This document shows positions 35,704 to 47,767 of a DNA stretch of 64,000 nucleotides, piece by piece. The position numbers and the translations under genes are program-made. Under the pieces are notes generated by a model that made no database searches, was not told the DNA's origin, and was given only the letters and a program-made list of their open reading frames with translations. The stretch is from Candidatus Accumulibacter regalis. Lineage in GTDB: Bacteria; Pseudomonadota; Gammaproteobacteria; Burkholderiales; Rhodocyclaceae. The stretch is taken from assembly GCA_000585075.1 (NCBI GenBank), contig JEMY01000008.1, positions 62,001-126,000 of the forward strand. Reading direction: 5' to 3'. Numbering within the stretch: the stretch's first letter is position 1; every line of letters begins with the position of its first letter.

Positions 35704-36432
35704 CTAGGCAGCAGTCTCCGTCTGGGCGCCCTCGAGATACGCGGCGCGTACTTCGGGACTGGCCAGCAGTTCGCTCCCCGTACCGGAGAGAATGATCTGG
35801 CCATGCTGCAGAACGTAGCCGCGATGCGCCACGCGCAGGGCGTGGTGTGCATTCTGCTCGACGAGCAGGATGGTCATTCCGTGTTCGCGGTTGAGCTCGC
35901 GAATGATCTGGAAGATCTTCTTGATGTAGAGCGGCGCCAGGCCCAGCGACGGTTCGTCGAGGAGCAGCAGTTGCGGCCGGCTCATCAGCGCGCGGGCGAT
36001 GGCCAGCATCTGCTGTTCGCCGCCGGAAAGCGTCCCGGCACTCTGCGTGCAGCGTTCTTCGAGAATCGGGAACAGCGAGTACATGCGCTTCAGGTCCACG
36101 GCAAAGTTCATTTCTTCGCCGAGAACGGCGCCCATCTGCAGGTTCTCGAGAACCGTCATGCGCGGGAAGATGCGCCGCCCTTCGGGAACCAGGGCGATGC
36201 CGCGGCGGGCGATCTCGTGTGTCGGCAGGGCGGTGATGTCTTCGCCGTCGAAGACGACGCGCCCGGCCGAGGCGCGCGGCTGCCCGAAGATGGACATCAT
36301 CAGCGTTGACTTGCCGGCGCCGTTGGCGCCGATCAGGGTCACCACCTCGCCGACCTGCACGGCAACGTCGACGCCGTGCAGGGCGTGAATGCTTCCATAG
36401 TGGGCATGGACACCCGACAGTTGCAGCATCAT
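35704..36432 (-). CDS. livF: Branched-chain amino acid ABC transporter ATPase LivF
   Basis: This 242-residue ATPase begins [20 protein letters not shown]. Walker A is GANGAGKS, the signature is LSGGEQQMLAIARALMSRPQ and Walker B is LLLLDEPSLGLAP. The short length and VEQNAHHALRVAHRGYVLQH mark LivF rather than LivG. Two adjacent ATGs (36432, 36429) start it, and its start overlaps the livG stop (ATGA). With LivG it forms the ATPase heterodimer that powers uptake through LivH/LivM. Confidence 0.93.
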   Translation of the reverse strand: MMLQLSGVHAHYGSIHALHGVDVAVQVGEVVTLIGANGAGKSTLMMSIFGQPRASAGRVVFDGEDITALPTHEIARRGIALVPEGRRIFPRMTVLENLQMGAVLGEEMNFAVDLKRMYSLFPILEERCTQSAGTLSGGEQQMLAIARALMSRPQLLLLDEPSLGLAPLYIKKIFQIIRELNREHGMTILLVEQNAHHALRVAHRGYVLQHGQIILSGTGSELLASPEVRAAYLEGAQTETAA

Positions 36433-37268
36433 GGCGCAGTCTCCGCGTGCAGTTGTTCGTCGGCGTCGTCCTCGCCCAGGTAGGCCTTGATGACGTTGGG
36501 ATCCTGCTGGATGTGCGTCGGCGTGCCTTCGGCGATCTTGCGCCCGTAATTGAGCACGCAGATGTGGTCCGAGACATTCATCACCACGCTCATGTCGTGC
36601 TCGATGAGCAGGATGGCGATTCCTTCGTCGCCGGCGAGATGCTTGAGCAGCTCGTTGAGTTCTGCAGATTCGCGCGGATTGAGGCCGGCGGCCGGCTCGT
36701 CGAGGCACAACAGCAGCGGGTCGACACACAGCGCGCGAGCGATCTCGATGCGCCGCTGCATGCCGTAGGGCAGGTCGCCGGCGGCGGTATTGGCCTTGTC
36801 GATCAGATCCAGGCGCTGCAGCCAGCCAATGGCCTTGTCCATCGCCGCCGCTTCGGCGCGCCGGTAGCCGGCAAGGCCGAAGAGCCCGGCCAGCGAGAAA
36901 CCCGACGCACGCTGCAAGGCGTTGTGCTGGGCGACCATCAGGTTTTCGAGGACGGTCATCTTCGGAAACAGGCGGATGTTCTGAAAGGTGCGCACGACCT
37001 GCGCCTTGTGCGCCACCTGGTGGCTGGGCAGCGCTTCGAGGCGCATCAGCCCGCGCTTCGGGTGGTTCAGGCGGACACTGCCCTCGGTTGGCTTGTAGAA
37101 ACCGGTCAGGCAGTTGAAGAAGGTCGTCTTGCCGGCGCCGTTCGGTCCGATGACGCCGGTGATCTGGCGCGCGGCAACGTCGAGCGACATGTCGTCGATG
37201 GCCAGCAGGCCGCCGAAGCGCATGGTCAGGCGCTCGACGCTGAGCAGGGGAGCGGTGGTGGCGCTCAT
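36429..37268 (-). CDS. livG: Branched-chain amino acid ABC transporter ATPase LivG
   Basis: This 279-residue ATPase starts [20 protein letters not shown]. Walker A is GPNGAGKT, followed by the LivG-type [13 protein letters not shown] and [20 protein letters not shown]. Walker B is [20 protein letters not shown]. The signature region reads [15 protein letters not shown], in which the usual LSxGxQ is LPYGMQ, as in many LivG proteins. It overlaps livM upstream and livF downstream by four bases each, indicating tight coupling. Confidence 0.93.
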   Translation of the reverse strand: MSATTAPLLSVERLTMRFGGLLAIDDMSLDVAARQITGVIGPNGAGKTTFFNCLTGFYKPTEGSVRLNHPKRGLMRLEALPSHQVAHKAQVVRTFQNIRLFPKMTVLENLMVAQHNALQRASGFSLAGLFGLAGYRRAEAAAMDKAIGWLQRLDLIDKANTAAGDLPYGMQRRIEIARALCVDPLLLCLDEPAAGLNPRESAELNELLKHLAGDEGIAILLIEHDMSVVMNVSDHICVLNYGRKIAEGTPTHIQQDPNVIKAYLGEDDADEQLHAETAP

Positions 37269-38584
37269 TTGCCTTCTCCGTCGGCCGCATAGCGCAGCGT
37301 CGGTTCGCGGTGCGAGAGGATGCCACCCGGCCTCCAGACCATGATCATGACCATCGCCGCACCGAAGAGCAGCATGCGGTATTCGGCGAAGTCGCGTCCC
37401 AGCTCGGGCAGCAGGACCAGCACCAGCGACGCCAGGACGACGCCCAGCTGGCTGCCCATGCCGCCGAGAACGACGATCGCCAGGATGATCGCCGACTCGC
37501 TGAAGGTGAAGGATTCCGGCGAGATGAAGCCCATCCGGGCAGCGAAGAAGACGCCGGCAAAGCCGCCGAGCATGGCCCCGATGGCAAAGGCCGAGAGCTT
37601 GACGTTTCTGGCGTTGATGCCCATCGCCTTGCACGCGATCTCGTCTTCGCGAATCGCTTCCCAGGCGCGTCCGATCGGCAGCTTGCGCATGCGCGAGACG
37701 AAGAGGTTGGTGATCAGGGCCAGCGCCAGGATCAGGTAGTAGAGAAAGATCACCCGATGGCTGGGCGAATACTCGAGGCCAAAGAACGAGGCGAAGGTCG
37801 GATCGTCGCCCGGCGGCTTGAGCTCCAGACCGAAGAAGGTCGGGCGCGGGATCGACGCGATCCCGTTCGGGCCGCCGGAGAGCTCGGTCCAGTTTACGAG
37901 GATGACGCGGACGATCTCGCCGAAACCGAGCGTCACGATGGCCAGATAGTCGCCCCGCAGACGCAGCGTCGGCCAGCCGAGGAGGACGCCGAAGAATGCC
38001 GCCATGCCGCCGGCGACCGGCAACGCCTCCCAGAAGCCCCAGCCGAATTGCGTTCCCAGGATGCCGTAGGTGTAGGCACCGACGGCGTAAAAGGCGACGT
38101 AACCGAGGTCGAGCAGGCCGGCCAGCCCGACGACGACGTTCAGACCCCAGCCGAGCATGACGTAGATCAGCACGGTGGTCGCGGTATCGACGACGTAACG
38201 GTTGTCGGCAAAGAAGATCGGCAGGGTCAGCGCGATGCCGAGCGCCGCCCAGGCGACCCAGGTGAGGAGCGGGCTGCCGGATCGTCCGCTGCTCTCGGCG
38301 AGTGCCGCCGCGGCGGTCGCCGCAGCCGAGCGCTCGCGCGTCAGCTGGTGCGCCTTGAACCGGTCGATGCCGTAACGCAGCACCAGCCGGCCGGCGAAAG
38401 CGACGCCGACGAAGATGAACAGGGTCGGCCAGCGGGTGGCAATCTGCAGCGCGCCGCCGCTGTCGACGGTGGTCAGGCCGATCATCGGAATGCCCAGCAG
38501 CAGGGCAATGAAGGCAACTGCCGCGGCGTCCTTGAGGCGCGTTGCCGGCGAGAGGGCGTGCGGGGCGAGGACGAAAGCGGCCAT
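37265..38584 (-). CDS. livM: Branched-chain amino acid ABC transporter permease LivM
   Basis: This 439-residue permease has an N-terminal extension with two or three helices (residues 1-110), a linker, then the conserved LivM core of about eight helices. The core has [40 protein letters not shown] and the EAA-like loop [20 protein letters not shown]. It forms the channel with LivH. The start ATG overlaps the livH stop, and its own stop overlaps the livG start. Confidence 0.92.
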   Translation of the reverse strand: MAAFVLAPHALSPATRLKDAAAVAFIALLLGIPMIGLTTVDSGGALQIATRWPTLFIFVGVAFAGRLVLRYGIDRFKAHQLTRERSAAATAAAALAESSGRSGSPLLTWVAWAALGIALTLPIFFADNRYVVDTATTVLIYVMLGWGLNVVVGLAGLLDLGYVAFYAVGAYTYGILGTQFGWGFWEALPVAGGMAAFFGVLLGWPTLRLRGDYLAIVTLGFGEIVRVILVNWTELSGGPNGIASIPRPTFFGLELKPPGDDPTFASFFGLEYSPSHRVIFLYYLILALALITNLFVSRMRKLPIGRAWEAIREDEIACKAMGINARNVKLSAFAIGAMLGGFAGVFFAARMGFISPESFTFSESAIILAIVVLGGMGSQLGVVLASLVLVLLPELGRDFAEYRMLLFGAAMVMIMVWRPGGILSHREPTLRYAADGEGK

Positions 38585-39498
38585 CAGACTTTCTCCACTT
38601 CAGGGCGGCCGAGCAGGCCGGACGGGCGGAACATGAGGACCAGGATCAGGATGCTGAAGGTCGCCACGTCCTTGTATTCGGCCGATAGGTAGGCCGCCCA
38701 GAATGCTTCGATCATGCCGATCAGCAGGCCGCCGAGCATGGCCCCGGGCAAGGAGCCGATGCCGCCGAGAACGGCCGCCGTGAAGGCCTTGATGCCGGCG
38801 ACGAAGCCGATGAAGAAGTCGACCACTCCGTAATAGACGGTGACCATCACCCCGGCCACTGCGGCCAGCGCCGCGCCGAGCATGAAGGTCAGCGAGATCG
38901 TGCGGTCGACGTTGATGCCGAGCAGCGCGGTCATCGTCCGGTCCTGCTCGCACGAGCGTTGCTGTCGCCCGAACGATGTTTTCGTGATCAGCCAGGTGAA
39001 ACCGGCCATCAGCGCAACGGTGACGACGACAATGAGAATCTGCGTGTACGCGAGGCGGACGGTGAAGCCGTCGACGGTCATCAGATCGATTCCGCCGACG
39101 AGCACCGGCGGGATCGGCTTGACGCGCGCCCCCTGCGTCAGCTGCACCATGTTCTGCAGGAAGATCGACATGCCGATCGCCGAGATCAGCGGCGCCAGCC
39201 GCGTCGCCCCGCGCAGCGGCCGGTAGGCGATGCGCTCGACCGCCCAGCCATAGACCGAGGTGAACAGGACAGCGATGATCAGCACCAGCACCAGCGCCAG
39301 GGGCACCGAGCTGATGGCGAACGAAGCCAGCAGGGTGAACACGGTGACGGCGATGAAAGCGCTGACCATGTAGATGTCGCCGTGCGCAAAGTTGATCATC
39401 CCGATGATGCCGTAGACCATCGTGTAACCGATGGCGATCAGGCCATAGACGGCGCCAAGCGTCAGGCTGTTGATCAGTTGCTGAAGTGCAAGAGCCAT
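38584..39498 (-). CDS. livH: Branched-chain amino acid ABC transporter permease LivH
   Basis: This 304-residue permease begins [20 protein letters not shown] and continues [20 protein letters not shown], the hallmark LivH start, with about eight helices and the loop RACEQDR-type segment [23 protein letters not shown] 39498 is chosen over the GTG one codon upstream because aggagg lies 7 bases before it. A 110-base gap separates it from putA upstream. Its stop overlaps livM. Confidence 0.92.
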   Translation of the reverse strand: MALALQQLINSLTLGAVYGLIAIGYTMVYGIIGMINFAHGDIYMVSAFIAVTVFTLLASFAISSVPLALVLVLIIAVLFTSVYGWAVERIAYRPLRGATRLAPLISAIGMSIFLQNMVQLTQGARVKPIPPVLVGGIDLMTVDGFTVRLAYTQILIVVVTVALMAGFTWLITKTSFGRQQRSCEQDRTMTALLGINVDRTISLTFMLGAALAAVAGVMVTVYYGVVDFFIGFVAGIKAFTAAVLGGIGSLPGAMLGGLLIGMIEAFWAAYLSAEYKDVATFSILILVLMFRPSGLLGRPEVEKV

Positions 39499-39607
39499 CA
39501 CCTTCCTCCTTTGCTGCGGGCGCGAAATGCGCTGATTATTATCGTGTCGTCAGGTGTGGGCGCTCCTGCCGCTCCGGGTGTCACTCCGCTCTGGCCAGCG
39601 TCCTGAA

Positions 39608-42600
39608 TCAGTCGTCACCCGCGTCCAGCGCCATCAGACTGGCGTTGCCGCCGGCGGCGGTGGTATCGACCGACAGCGTGCGTTCGCTGGCGAAACGGTA
39701 GAGGTAGTGCGGGCCGCCGGCCTTTGGTCCGGTACCGGACAGTCCCTCGCCGCCGAAGGGCTGTACGCCGACGACCGCCCCGATGACGTTGCGGTTGACG
39801 TAGGTATTGCCGACGTGCAGGCGGGCGGTGATCCGCCGGACGGTGTCCTCGATGCGGCTGTGGATGCCCAGCGTCAGGCCGTAGCCGGTGCTGGCGATGG
39901 CGTCGCAGACCTTGTCGAGGTCCTCGCCGCGCCAGCGGACGATGTGCAGGATGGGCCCGAAAACCTCGCGTTCGAGGCGCGACAGGCTGTCGATTTCGTA
40001 GGCGCAGGGGGCAAAGAAGCTGCCGTGGCTGGTCGCCCGCTCGTCGAGCGCACAGGTGTAGAGCGGTTTGGCGAAGCTGTCCAGCCAGCTGGCGTGGGCG
40101 ACCAGCACCTTGCGCGCGGCTTCGTCGATCACCGGGCCGACGTCGGTACGCAGGTCGGCGGGGTCGCCGATGCGCAGTTCCTGCATGGCGCCGGCGAGCA
40201 TGGTGCTGACGCGCTCGGCGATGTCCGCCTGGACGAAGAGCACGCGCAACGCCGAACAGCGCTGTCCGGCCGAATTGAACGCCGACGCCACGACGTCGCG
40301 GACGACCTGTTCGGGCAGCGCCGAAGAGTCGGCGATGAGCGCGTTCTGGCCGCCGGTTTCGGCAATCAGCGGCACCAGCGGACCATCCTTTGCAGCCAGC
40401 GTGCGGGCGATGATGCGCGCCACCTCGGTGGAGCCGGTGAAGGCGACGCCGGCACACTCGCGAGCGGCGACCATCGCCGCTCCGACGCGGCCGTCTCCGG
40501 GCAGGAAGGCGAGGACATGCGCCGGGATGCCGGCACTGTGCAGCATGCCCACGGCCAGGGCGGCGACCAGCGGCGTCTGCTCGGCGGGCTTGGCGAGCAC
40601 CGTGTTGCCGGCGGCCAGCGCGGCGGCGACCTGGCCAACGAAAATGGCCAGCGGGAAGTTCCACGGGCTGATGCACACGAAAACGCCGCGGCCGTGCAGC
40701 GACAGGCTGTTGCGCTCGCCTGTCGGGCCGGGAAGCTCGATCGGCGCGGCGAACTTTTCCTTCGCCTGCGCGGCGTAGTAGCGGCAAAAATCGATCGCCT
40801 CACGGACCTCGGAAACCGCGTCGACCTGGATCCGGCCGCCTTCGCGAACGATCAGCGCGACCAGTTCGGGCAGGCGTTCCTGCATCAGGTCGGCGGCAGC
40901 GTCGAGAGCGGCTGCGCGTGTCGCGGCAGGGGTGCTTTCCCAAGCCGGGAAAGCCGCCTGCGCGACGGCCATTGCGGTGCTGACGTCGGCGACGCTGGCC
41001 TCGATCACCTGGCCGACGACTTCGCGCTGGTTGGCCGGCGAACAGACCGGCCGGCTGCTGGCGCCGGAGCCCTGCTTGCCGCCAATCAGCGGCGCGGCGA
41101 GATAGTTGACGTTGCGGCTCTGCTGGATGGCCTGGTGCAGGTGCTGGAGTGCGGCTTTGTCGTTCATGTCCGGTCCTTCACTGTTGGCGCGTTCGGCACC
41201 GAAGAGTTCACGTGGCAGCGGGATGCGCGGCTGGCGTTTGACCGCCAGCGCGGCCAGCCTTTCGACCGGGTCGGCGATCAGCGCGTCGATGGGCAACTCG
41301 GCGTCGGCGATACGGTTGACGAACGACGAGTTGGCACCATTCTCGAGCAGGCGACGAACGAGGTAGGCAAGCAGGTCTTCGTGACTGCCGACCGGCGCGT
41401 AGACGCGACACGGACGGTTCCACTTCTTGGCCCCGACGATCTGGTCGTAAAGTTCTTCGCCCATGCCGTGCAGGCGCTGGTATTCCCATTCGTCGCTGCC
41501 ACCGGAGCTGATCGCAATTTCGGCGACCGCGGCCAGGGTGTGCGCGTTGTGCGTCGCGAACGCCGGGTAGAAAGCCTGCGGGTCGGAAAAAAGGCGCCTG
41601 GCACAGGCCAGGTAGGAGACGTCGCTGGTCACCTTGCGCGTAAAGACGGGGTAGTCGGCGTGGCCACGCTCTTGCGCGATCTTGATCTCGGCGTCCCAGT
41701 AGGCGCCCTTGCACAGGCGGACCAGCAAGCGCCGCTGACCGCGGTGCGCAAGGTCGGCGAGCCAGTCGAGCAGGGGCAGGGCGCGTTTCTGATAGGCCTG
41801 GATGGCCAGGCCGAGGCCGTTCCAGCCGACCAGTTCGTGATCGGTGGCCAGCGCTTCGATCAGGCCCATCGACAGTTCGAGTCGCTCGGCCTCCTCGGCG
41901 TCGATGGTCAGGCCGATATTCCTGGCCTTGGCCCTGACCGCCAGCGCCTTGATGGCCGGCAGCAGCTCGCGGCGCACGCGCTCCTCGTTGGCGACATCGT
42001 AGCGCGGGTGCAGTGCCGAGAGCTTGATCGAGATCGATGGCGCGATGAACGGCGGCTGGCCGCTGGCCGCGTCGCCGATGGCGGCGATCGCCTTGCTGTA
42101 CGAATCGAAGTAGCGCAGCGCGTCGGCGCTGGTACGTGCGGCCTCGCCGAGCATGTCGTACGAGTGCCGGTAGCCGGCTTTTTCGGCGCCGCGCGCGCGC
42201 TCCAGTGCTTCATGGATGTTCCGCCCCATGACGAACTGCTTGCCGAGAATGCGCATCGCGGTGGTCACCGCCTGGCGGATCACCGGTTCGCCGGTACGCG
42301 ATACCAGGCGCCTGAGAATGCCGCTGACGCTGCGCTGCGCGGTGTCGAGGTTGACGATCTGGCCGGTGAGCATCAACGCCCAGGTCCCGGCATTGACGAA
42401 CGTGCTGTGCGAGGCGCCGAGTCGCTTCTGCCACTCGGTGCTGCCGATCTTGTCGCGAATCAGGCGATCGACGGTATCGGCGTCGGGGATGCGCAGCAGC
42501 GCTTCGGCCAGGCACATCAGCACCACGCCTTCGCGGGAGGAGAGGTCGTAGGTGGTCAGGAAGGCGTCGATGCCGCCGGTTTTCAGGCGCCGGTCACGAA

Positions 42601-42757
42601 CCGTCTGGACCAGCGGCGTCGCCCGTTGGCGGATGCCCTCCTGTTCGGAATGGCTGAAGCGTGCCTTGGCGATCAGTTCCGCGACGAGCGTTTCCTCGTC
42701 GATGCGGTGATAGTCACGCAGACGCTGGCGTAGTGCTTGGGGTGTGGCCACGCTCAT
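39608..42757 (-). CDS. putA: Bifunctional proline dehydrogenase / P5C dehydrogenase
   Basis: This 1049-residue enzyme oxidises proline to glutamate in two steps. Residues 1-110 form the helical arm, and about 120-460 the FAD-linked proline dehydrogenase barrel (KLSALHPRYDVANEERVRRE; RLCKGAYWDAEIKIAQERGH). From about 510 comes the NAD-linked dehydrogenase with Glu in VPLIAETGGQNALIA and catalytic Cys near 834 in NSAGQRCSALRVLF. It lacks the N-terminal ribbon-helix-helix repressor domain of E. coli PutA (1320 residues) and fits the short 'minimal' PutA class, so it cannot regulate its own gene. It sits between livK and livH in the same orientation, which suggests that the transporter brings in proline or a related amino acid (inference). 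Confidence 0.93.
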   Translation of the reverse strand: MSVATPQALRQRLRDYHRIDEETLVAELIAKARFSHSEQEGIRQRATPLVQTVRDRRLKTGGIDAFLTTYDLSSREGVVLMCLAEALLRIPDADTVDRLIRDKIGSTEWQKRLGASHSTFVNAGTWALMLTGQIVNLDTAQRSVSGILRRLVSRTGEPVIRQAVTTAMRILGKQFVMGRNIHEALERARGAEKAGYRHSYDMLGEAARTSADALRYFDSYSKAIAAIGDAASGQPPFIAPSISIKLSALHPRYDVANEERVRRELLPAIKALAVRAKARNIGLTIDAEEAERLELSMGLIEALATDHELVGWNGLGLAIQAYQKRALPLLDWLADLAHRGQRRLLVRLCKGAYWDAEIKIAQERGHADYPVFTRKVTSDVSYLACARRLFSDPQAFYPAFATHNAHTLAAVAEIAISSGGSDEWEYQRLHGMGEELYDQIVGAKKWNRPCRVYAPVGSHEDLLAYLVRRLLENGANSSFVNRIADAELPIDALIADPVERLAALAVKRQPRIPLPRELFGAERANSEGPDMNDKAALQHLHQAIQQSRNVNYLAAPLIGGKQGSGASSRPVCSPANQREVVGQVIEASVADVSTAMAVAQAAFPAWESTPAATRAAALDAAADLMQERLPELVALIVREGGRIQVDAVSEVREAIDFCRYYAAQAKEKFAAPIELPGPTGERNSLSLHGRGVFVCISPWNFPLAIFVGQVAAALAAGNTVLAKPAEQTPLVAALAVGMLHSAGIPAHVLAFLPGDGRVGAAMVAARECAGVAFTGSTEVARIIARTLAAKDGPLVPLIAETGGQNALIADSSALPEQVVRDVVASAFNSAGQRCSALRVLFVQADIAERVSTMLAGAMQELRIGDPADLRTDVGPVIDEAARKVLVAHASWLDSFAKPLYTCALDERATSHGSFFAPCAYEIDSLSRLEREVFGPILHIVRWRGEDLDKVCDAIASTGYGLTLGIHSRIEDTVRRITARLHVGNTYVNRNVIGAVVGVQPFGGEGLSGTGPKAGGPHYLYRFASERTLSVDTTAAGGNASLMALDAGDD

Positions 42758-42926
42758 CCTGCCTCCCGGTCGATGCGACCCGACACGCTCACTGCGTGTC
42801 GCGTCGCGTTGTCGAAATGTCCGCCGTGTTCACCATCGGGGCGGACGCCGTCGGCCGTTCTCACTGCGGGCAGGGTGCCGGGCGGCAATGCCACCCCGCG
42901 CGCCTGCCCTGCCTGCTGTCCCTCGC

Positions 42927-44024
42927 TTACTTCTTCACGTAGTCGTACTTGCCACCTTGCCACTGATAGACCATGAAGCCGGGCAGCTTGTTGTCGCCCT
43001 TGGCGTCGAAGCTCAGTTTGCCGATCACCGTGTCGAAGCTGCCGGAACGCAGAGCCTTCTCCATATCCTTGTACTTGGTGCTCTTGGCGGCGGTGGCGGC
43101 GTCGGCAAACAACTGCATGGCCGCATAGGCGTACATCACGTAGCCCTCGGGCTCGACCTTGGCGTCACGGAATTTCTTGACGACGGCGGCGGCAGAAGGG
43201 TTCTTGCGCGGATCCGGCGCAAAGGTGAAGAAGACGTTGTCGGCGGCGGGGCCGGCAGCGGTCACCAGTTCCGAGTTGGTCATCGTGTCACCGCCCATCA
43301 CCATCAGCTTCAGGCCCGCCTGCTGTGCCTGGCGCAGGATCAGCGCCACTTCGGTGTGGTAGCCACCGAAGGCCATCACCCCGACGCCAGCCGACTTGAG
43401 CTTGCTGACCAGGCCCGAATAGTCCTTTTCACCGGCGGTGATCGATTCGCGCAGCGCTGGCTTGACGCCCTTGGCTTCCATGGCCTTGGCGATTTCGTCG
43501 GCGAGGCCCTTGCCGTAGGCGCTCTTGTCGTCGACCACGGCGATCTTCTGGCCCTTGAAGTGTTCGGCCAGGAAGGTGCCGGCGACCAGGCCCTGCTGGT
43601 CATCCCGACCCATGATGCGGAAAATGTTCTTCAGGCCGCGCTCGGTGACCTGCGGGTTGGTCGACACCGTGGCCATCGGAATCTGCGACTCGTTGTACAC
43701 GTCGGACGCCGGGATCGTCGAACTCGAACACCAGTGACCGTGCATGAAGACGATCTGCTTGTTGACCATCGTGTTGGCCACCGAAACGGCCTGCTTCGGG
43801 TCGCAGGCGTCGTCGCCGACTTCCAGTTGCAGCTTCTGCCCGAGGACGCCGCCCTTGGCGTTGATGTCGGCGATGGCCATTTCGGCCCCCTTGCGGATCT
43901 GGTCACCCGCCGACGCGTACTGACCGGTCATCGGGCCGGCGATGGCCACCAGAATGTCGGCGTAAGCGCTGCCGCCGGCGAGAGCCAGCAGACTGAAGCT
44001 GGCCGTCAGGATCGACTTTCTCAT
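42927..44024 (-). CDS. livK: Leu/Ile/Val-type periplasmic binding protein LivK
   Basis: This 365-residue protein has a signal peptide (MRKSILTASFSLLALAGGSA, cut after AYA) and the LivJ/LivK fold. It begins ILVAIAGPMTGQYASAGDQI and contains CDPKQAVSVANTMVNKQIVF, the Cys53-type pair and GHWCSSSTIPASDVYNESQI. It captures the amino acid for LivHMGF. Its ATG overlaps the gntR stop by four bases, and its ribosome site (aaggagg) lies inside the end of gntR. The 169 bases between its stop and putA include a hairpin (CGACACGC with GCGTGTCG, 42781-42801) but no gene. That hairpin could lower downstream expression relative to the abundant binding protein. Confidence 0.92.
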   Translation of the reverse strand: MRKSILTASFSLLALAGGSAYADILVAIAGPMTGQYASAGDQIRKGAEMAIADINAKGGVLGQKLQLEVGDDACDPKQAVSVANTMVNKQIVFMHGHWCSSSTIPASDVYNESQIPMATVSTNPQVTERGLKNIFRIMGRDDQQGLVAGTFLAEHFKGQKIAVVDDKSAYGKGLADEIAKAMEAKGVKPALRESITAGEKDYSGLVSKLKSAGVGVMAFGGYHTEVALILRQAQQAGLKLMVMGGDTMTNSELVTAAGPAADNVFFTFAPDPRKNPSAAAVVKKFRDAKVEPEGYVMYAYAAMQLFADAATAAKSTKYKDMEKALRSGSFDTVIGKLSFDAKGDNKLPGFMVYQWQGGKYDYVKK

Positions 44025-44719
44025 TTGTTTCCTCCTTTGCCACGGTGGTAATTCAGGTAATGGACAAGTGACGCACCCGCATCGAGCACGTGTGCCCGCG
44101 TGAGTTCTGCCGCCGCGTCCGGGTCCCGGCGAACGAAGGCTTCGAGAATCTCGGCGTGTTCGTGCACGGTCTTGGGCAGTTCGGTGGTGATCGACAAGAG
44201 CGCGCGCACGTAGCGTTCGACCTTGTTGTACAGCGATCGGATTTCAGCCAGCAGGATCGGTCGCTCGGCTGCCGCGTAGAGCGTCGAATGGAACAGCCAG
44301 TTCAATTCGCCCCAGCGGCCGGCGTCGGTGGCCAGCGCAAAACCTTCAAGATGCTGGCGCGCGCCGGCGATGGCCTCGTCGTCGATCAGCGGCGCCGACA
44401 GGCGCGCCGCGCGCGCTTCGAGCATGGCGCGGATTTCCATGTATTCGCCGATCTCGGCAGCCGACAGCGAGGCGACCACCACACCCCGGTTGGGCAGGAA
44501 CGTGACCAGGCCTTTGGCCTCGAGGTGCTTCAACGCTTCGCGGACGGGGATCTTGCTGACGTGAAAGTGGCTGGCGATTTCGTCCTGGCGGAGCATCTCG
44601 CCGGCCGGCAGCACACCGTCGACGATCGCTTTCTTGAGCATCTGCGCCACATGGTCCGACGCGCTCAGGCGCGGGATCCTCGCGGCGGGAATCAGTTCAA
44701 GCGCGGGCGGAATGGGCAA
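44021..44719 (-). CDS. GntR-family regulator with FCD domain
   Basis: This 232-residue regulator has a winged helix-turn-helix (about 25-85; GEMLRQDEIASHFHVSKIPV then REALKHLEAKGLV) and an FCD ligand-binding domain (about 95-220) with the metal/ligand His pattern LNWLFHSTLYAAAERPILLA and HEHAEILEAF. FCD regulators often control amino-acid or organic-acid catabolism. It is the first gene of the liv-putA array and overlaps livK, so it probably regulates the whole operon and itself. The start is TTG 44719, 8 bases after ggagg. A palindrome lies immediately upstream. Confidence 0.9.
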   Translation of the reverse strand: MPIPPALELIPAARIPRLSASDHVAQMLKKAIVDGVLPAGEMLRQDEIASHFHVSKIPVREALKHLEAKGLVTFLPNRGVVVASLSAAEIGEYMEIRAMLEARAARLSAPLIDDEAIAGARQHLEGFALATDAGRWGELNWLFHSTLYAAAERPILLAEIRSLYNKVERYVRALLSITTELPKTVHEHAEILEAFVRRDPDAAAELTRAHVLDAGASLVHYLNYHRGKGGNK

Positions 44720-44734
44720 TGAGCGAGCCTCCGA

Positions 44735-44766
44735 ATATCGTATACGATATAAACGTTCCCGTTCAA
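44735..44766 (-). promoter_or_regulatory. gntR-liv-putA promoter and palindromic operator
   Basis: The perfect 16-base palindrome ATATCGTATACGATAT (44735-44750) contains the TNGTATACNA-like core typical of FadR/FCD-type GntR operators. On the minus strand, TTGAAC (rc of 44761-44766) and TATACG (rc of 44739-44744) are 16 bases apart, so the palindrome would cover the -10 element. It sits between divergent gntR and the YgiQ-type gene and could affect both. Confidence 0.65.
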
Positions 44767-44850
44767 GCTAGCGGCGGATGCGCAGAATAGCAAGCTGCAG
44801 TGCAGCAATTAAAGGGTGACCCGGGAAGCTTCCTGTAGAATCGCGTGCCC

Positions 44851-47097
<2,247 letters not shown>

Positions 47098-47172
47098 TTC
47101 GCCTCACCGCGAAGACTCGACAAGCGACGCCGGAGGTCTGGCGCGCACGCGTCCAGCCTGGCCTGCCCGCGA

Positions 47173-47511
47173 TCAGACGGGGAGGGCGGGCGATTCGTAG
47201 TGGACCGCCAGCCAGATCGTCGCCTGCCCGGGTGGCGTCCAGTCAACCCGATGCCGGCGGCGCGGCGCGATGTTCACGCAATCCCCCGCCTTGAGGTGCT
47301 CGGCCAGCGGCGGGTCTTCGAAGCGCAACAGTGCCTCCCCCTGCAGCAGCACGATCCACTCTCCGAGCGCCTGTTCGTACCAGAAACCCGGCGCGCTTGC
47401 CTGGCCGGTCGACACGATACGTTCGATCCTTAGGCCCGGTCGGGCAAGCAGTTCGAGAAACTGCTCGTCGGGCGCTGAGTCTGGCGGCAGTTCGGCGAAG
47501 ATGTTTTTCAT
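47173..47511 (-). CDS. Cupin-domain protein
   Basis: This 112-residue single-domain cupin starts MKNIFAELPPDSAPDEQFLE. It contains the two cupin motifs GFWYEQALGEWIVLLQGEAL and EHLKAGDCVNIAPRRRHRVD, where the expected metal-binding His/Glu positions are partly kept (Glu in the first, His in the second). Small cupins of this type occur in many proteobacteria with unknown substrate. It converges with the YgiQ-type gene (stop 47097) and has no partner gene. ATG 47509-47511 is the only good start for the fold. The next 256 bases hold no gene. Confidence 0.8.
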   Translation of the reverse strand: MKNIFAELPPDSAPDEQFLELLARPGLRIERIVSTGQASAPGFWYEQALGEWIVLLQGEALLRFEDPPLAEHLKAGDCVNIAPRRRHRVDWTPPGQATIWLAVHYESPALPV

Positions 47512-47767
47512 CGGGGGTGGGCGCGGAAAACACGAAATTCTACGCCACGTTCCGGCCGACGGCCGGAGCGCCCTGAATGCCCCGATGGCGGCTGTCGCTC
47601 TATTCCGTCGAAAACCCCGGGGGCCATCGATCGCTCCCGAACGGATGTACGGATGCTGATCGTCGTCTACCGCTAGCGCACTGGCGGCGATGCCATTGAC
47701 GTCCTGACGGCAAGGACCTAGCATGGCCGGCCGGCTGCTTCCGGCGATTCCTCTTCCGGAGACGCCC

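Noticed and set aside
42781..42801. Hairpin between livK and putA as a terminator
   Set aside because: The stem is 8 bp with no T-run. It may affect message stability, but a terminator call is not supported.
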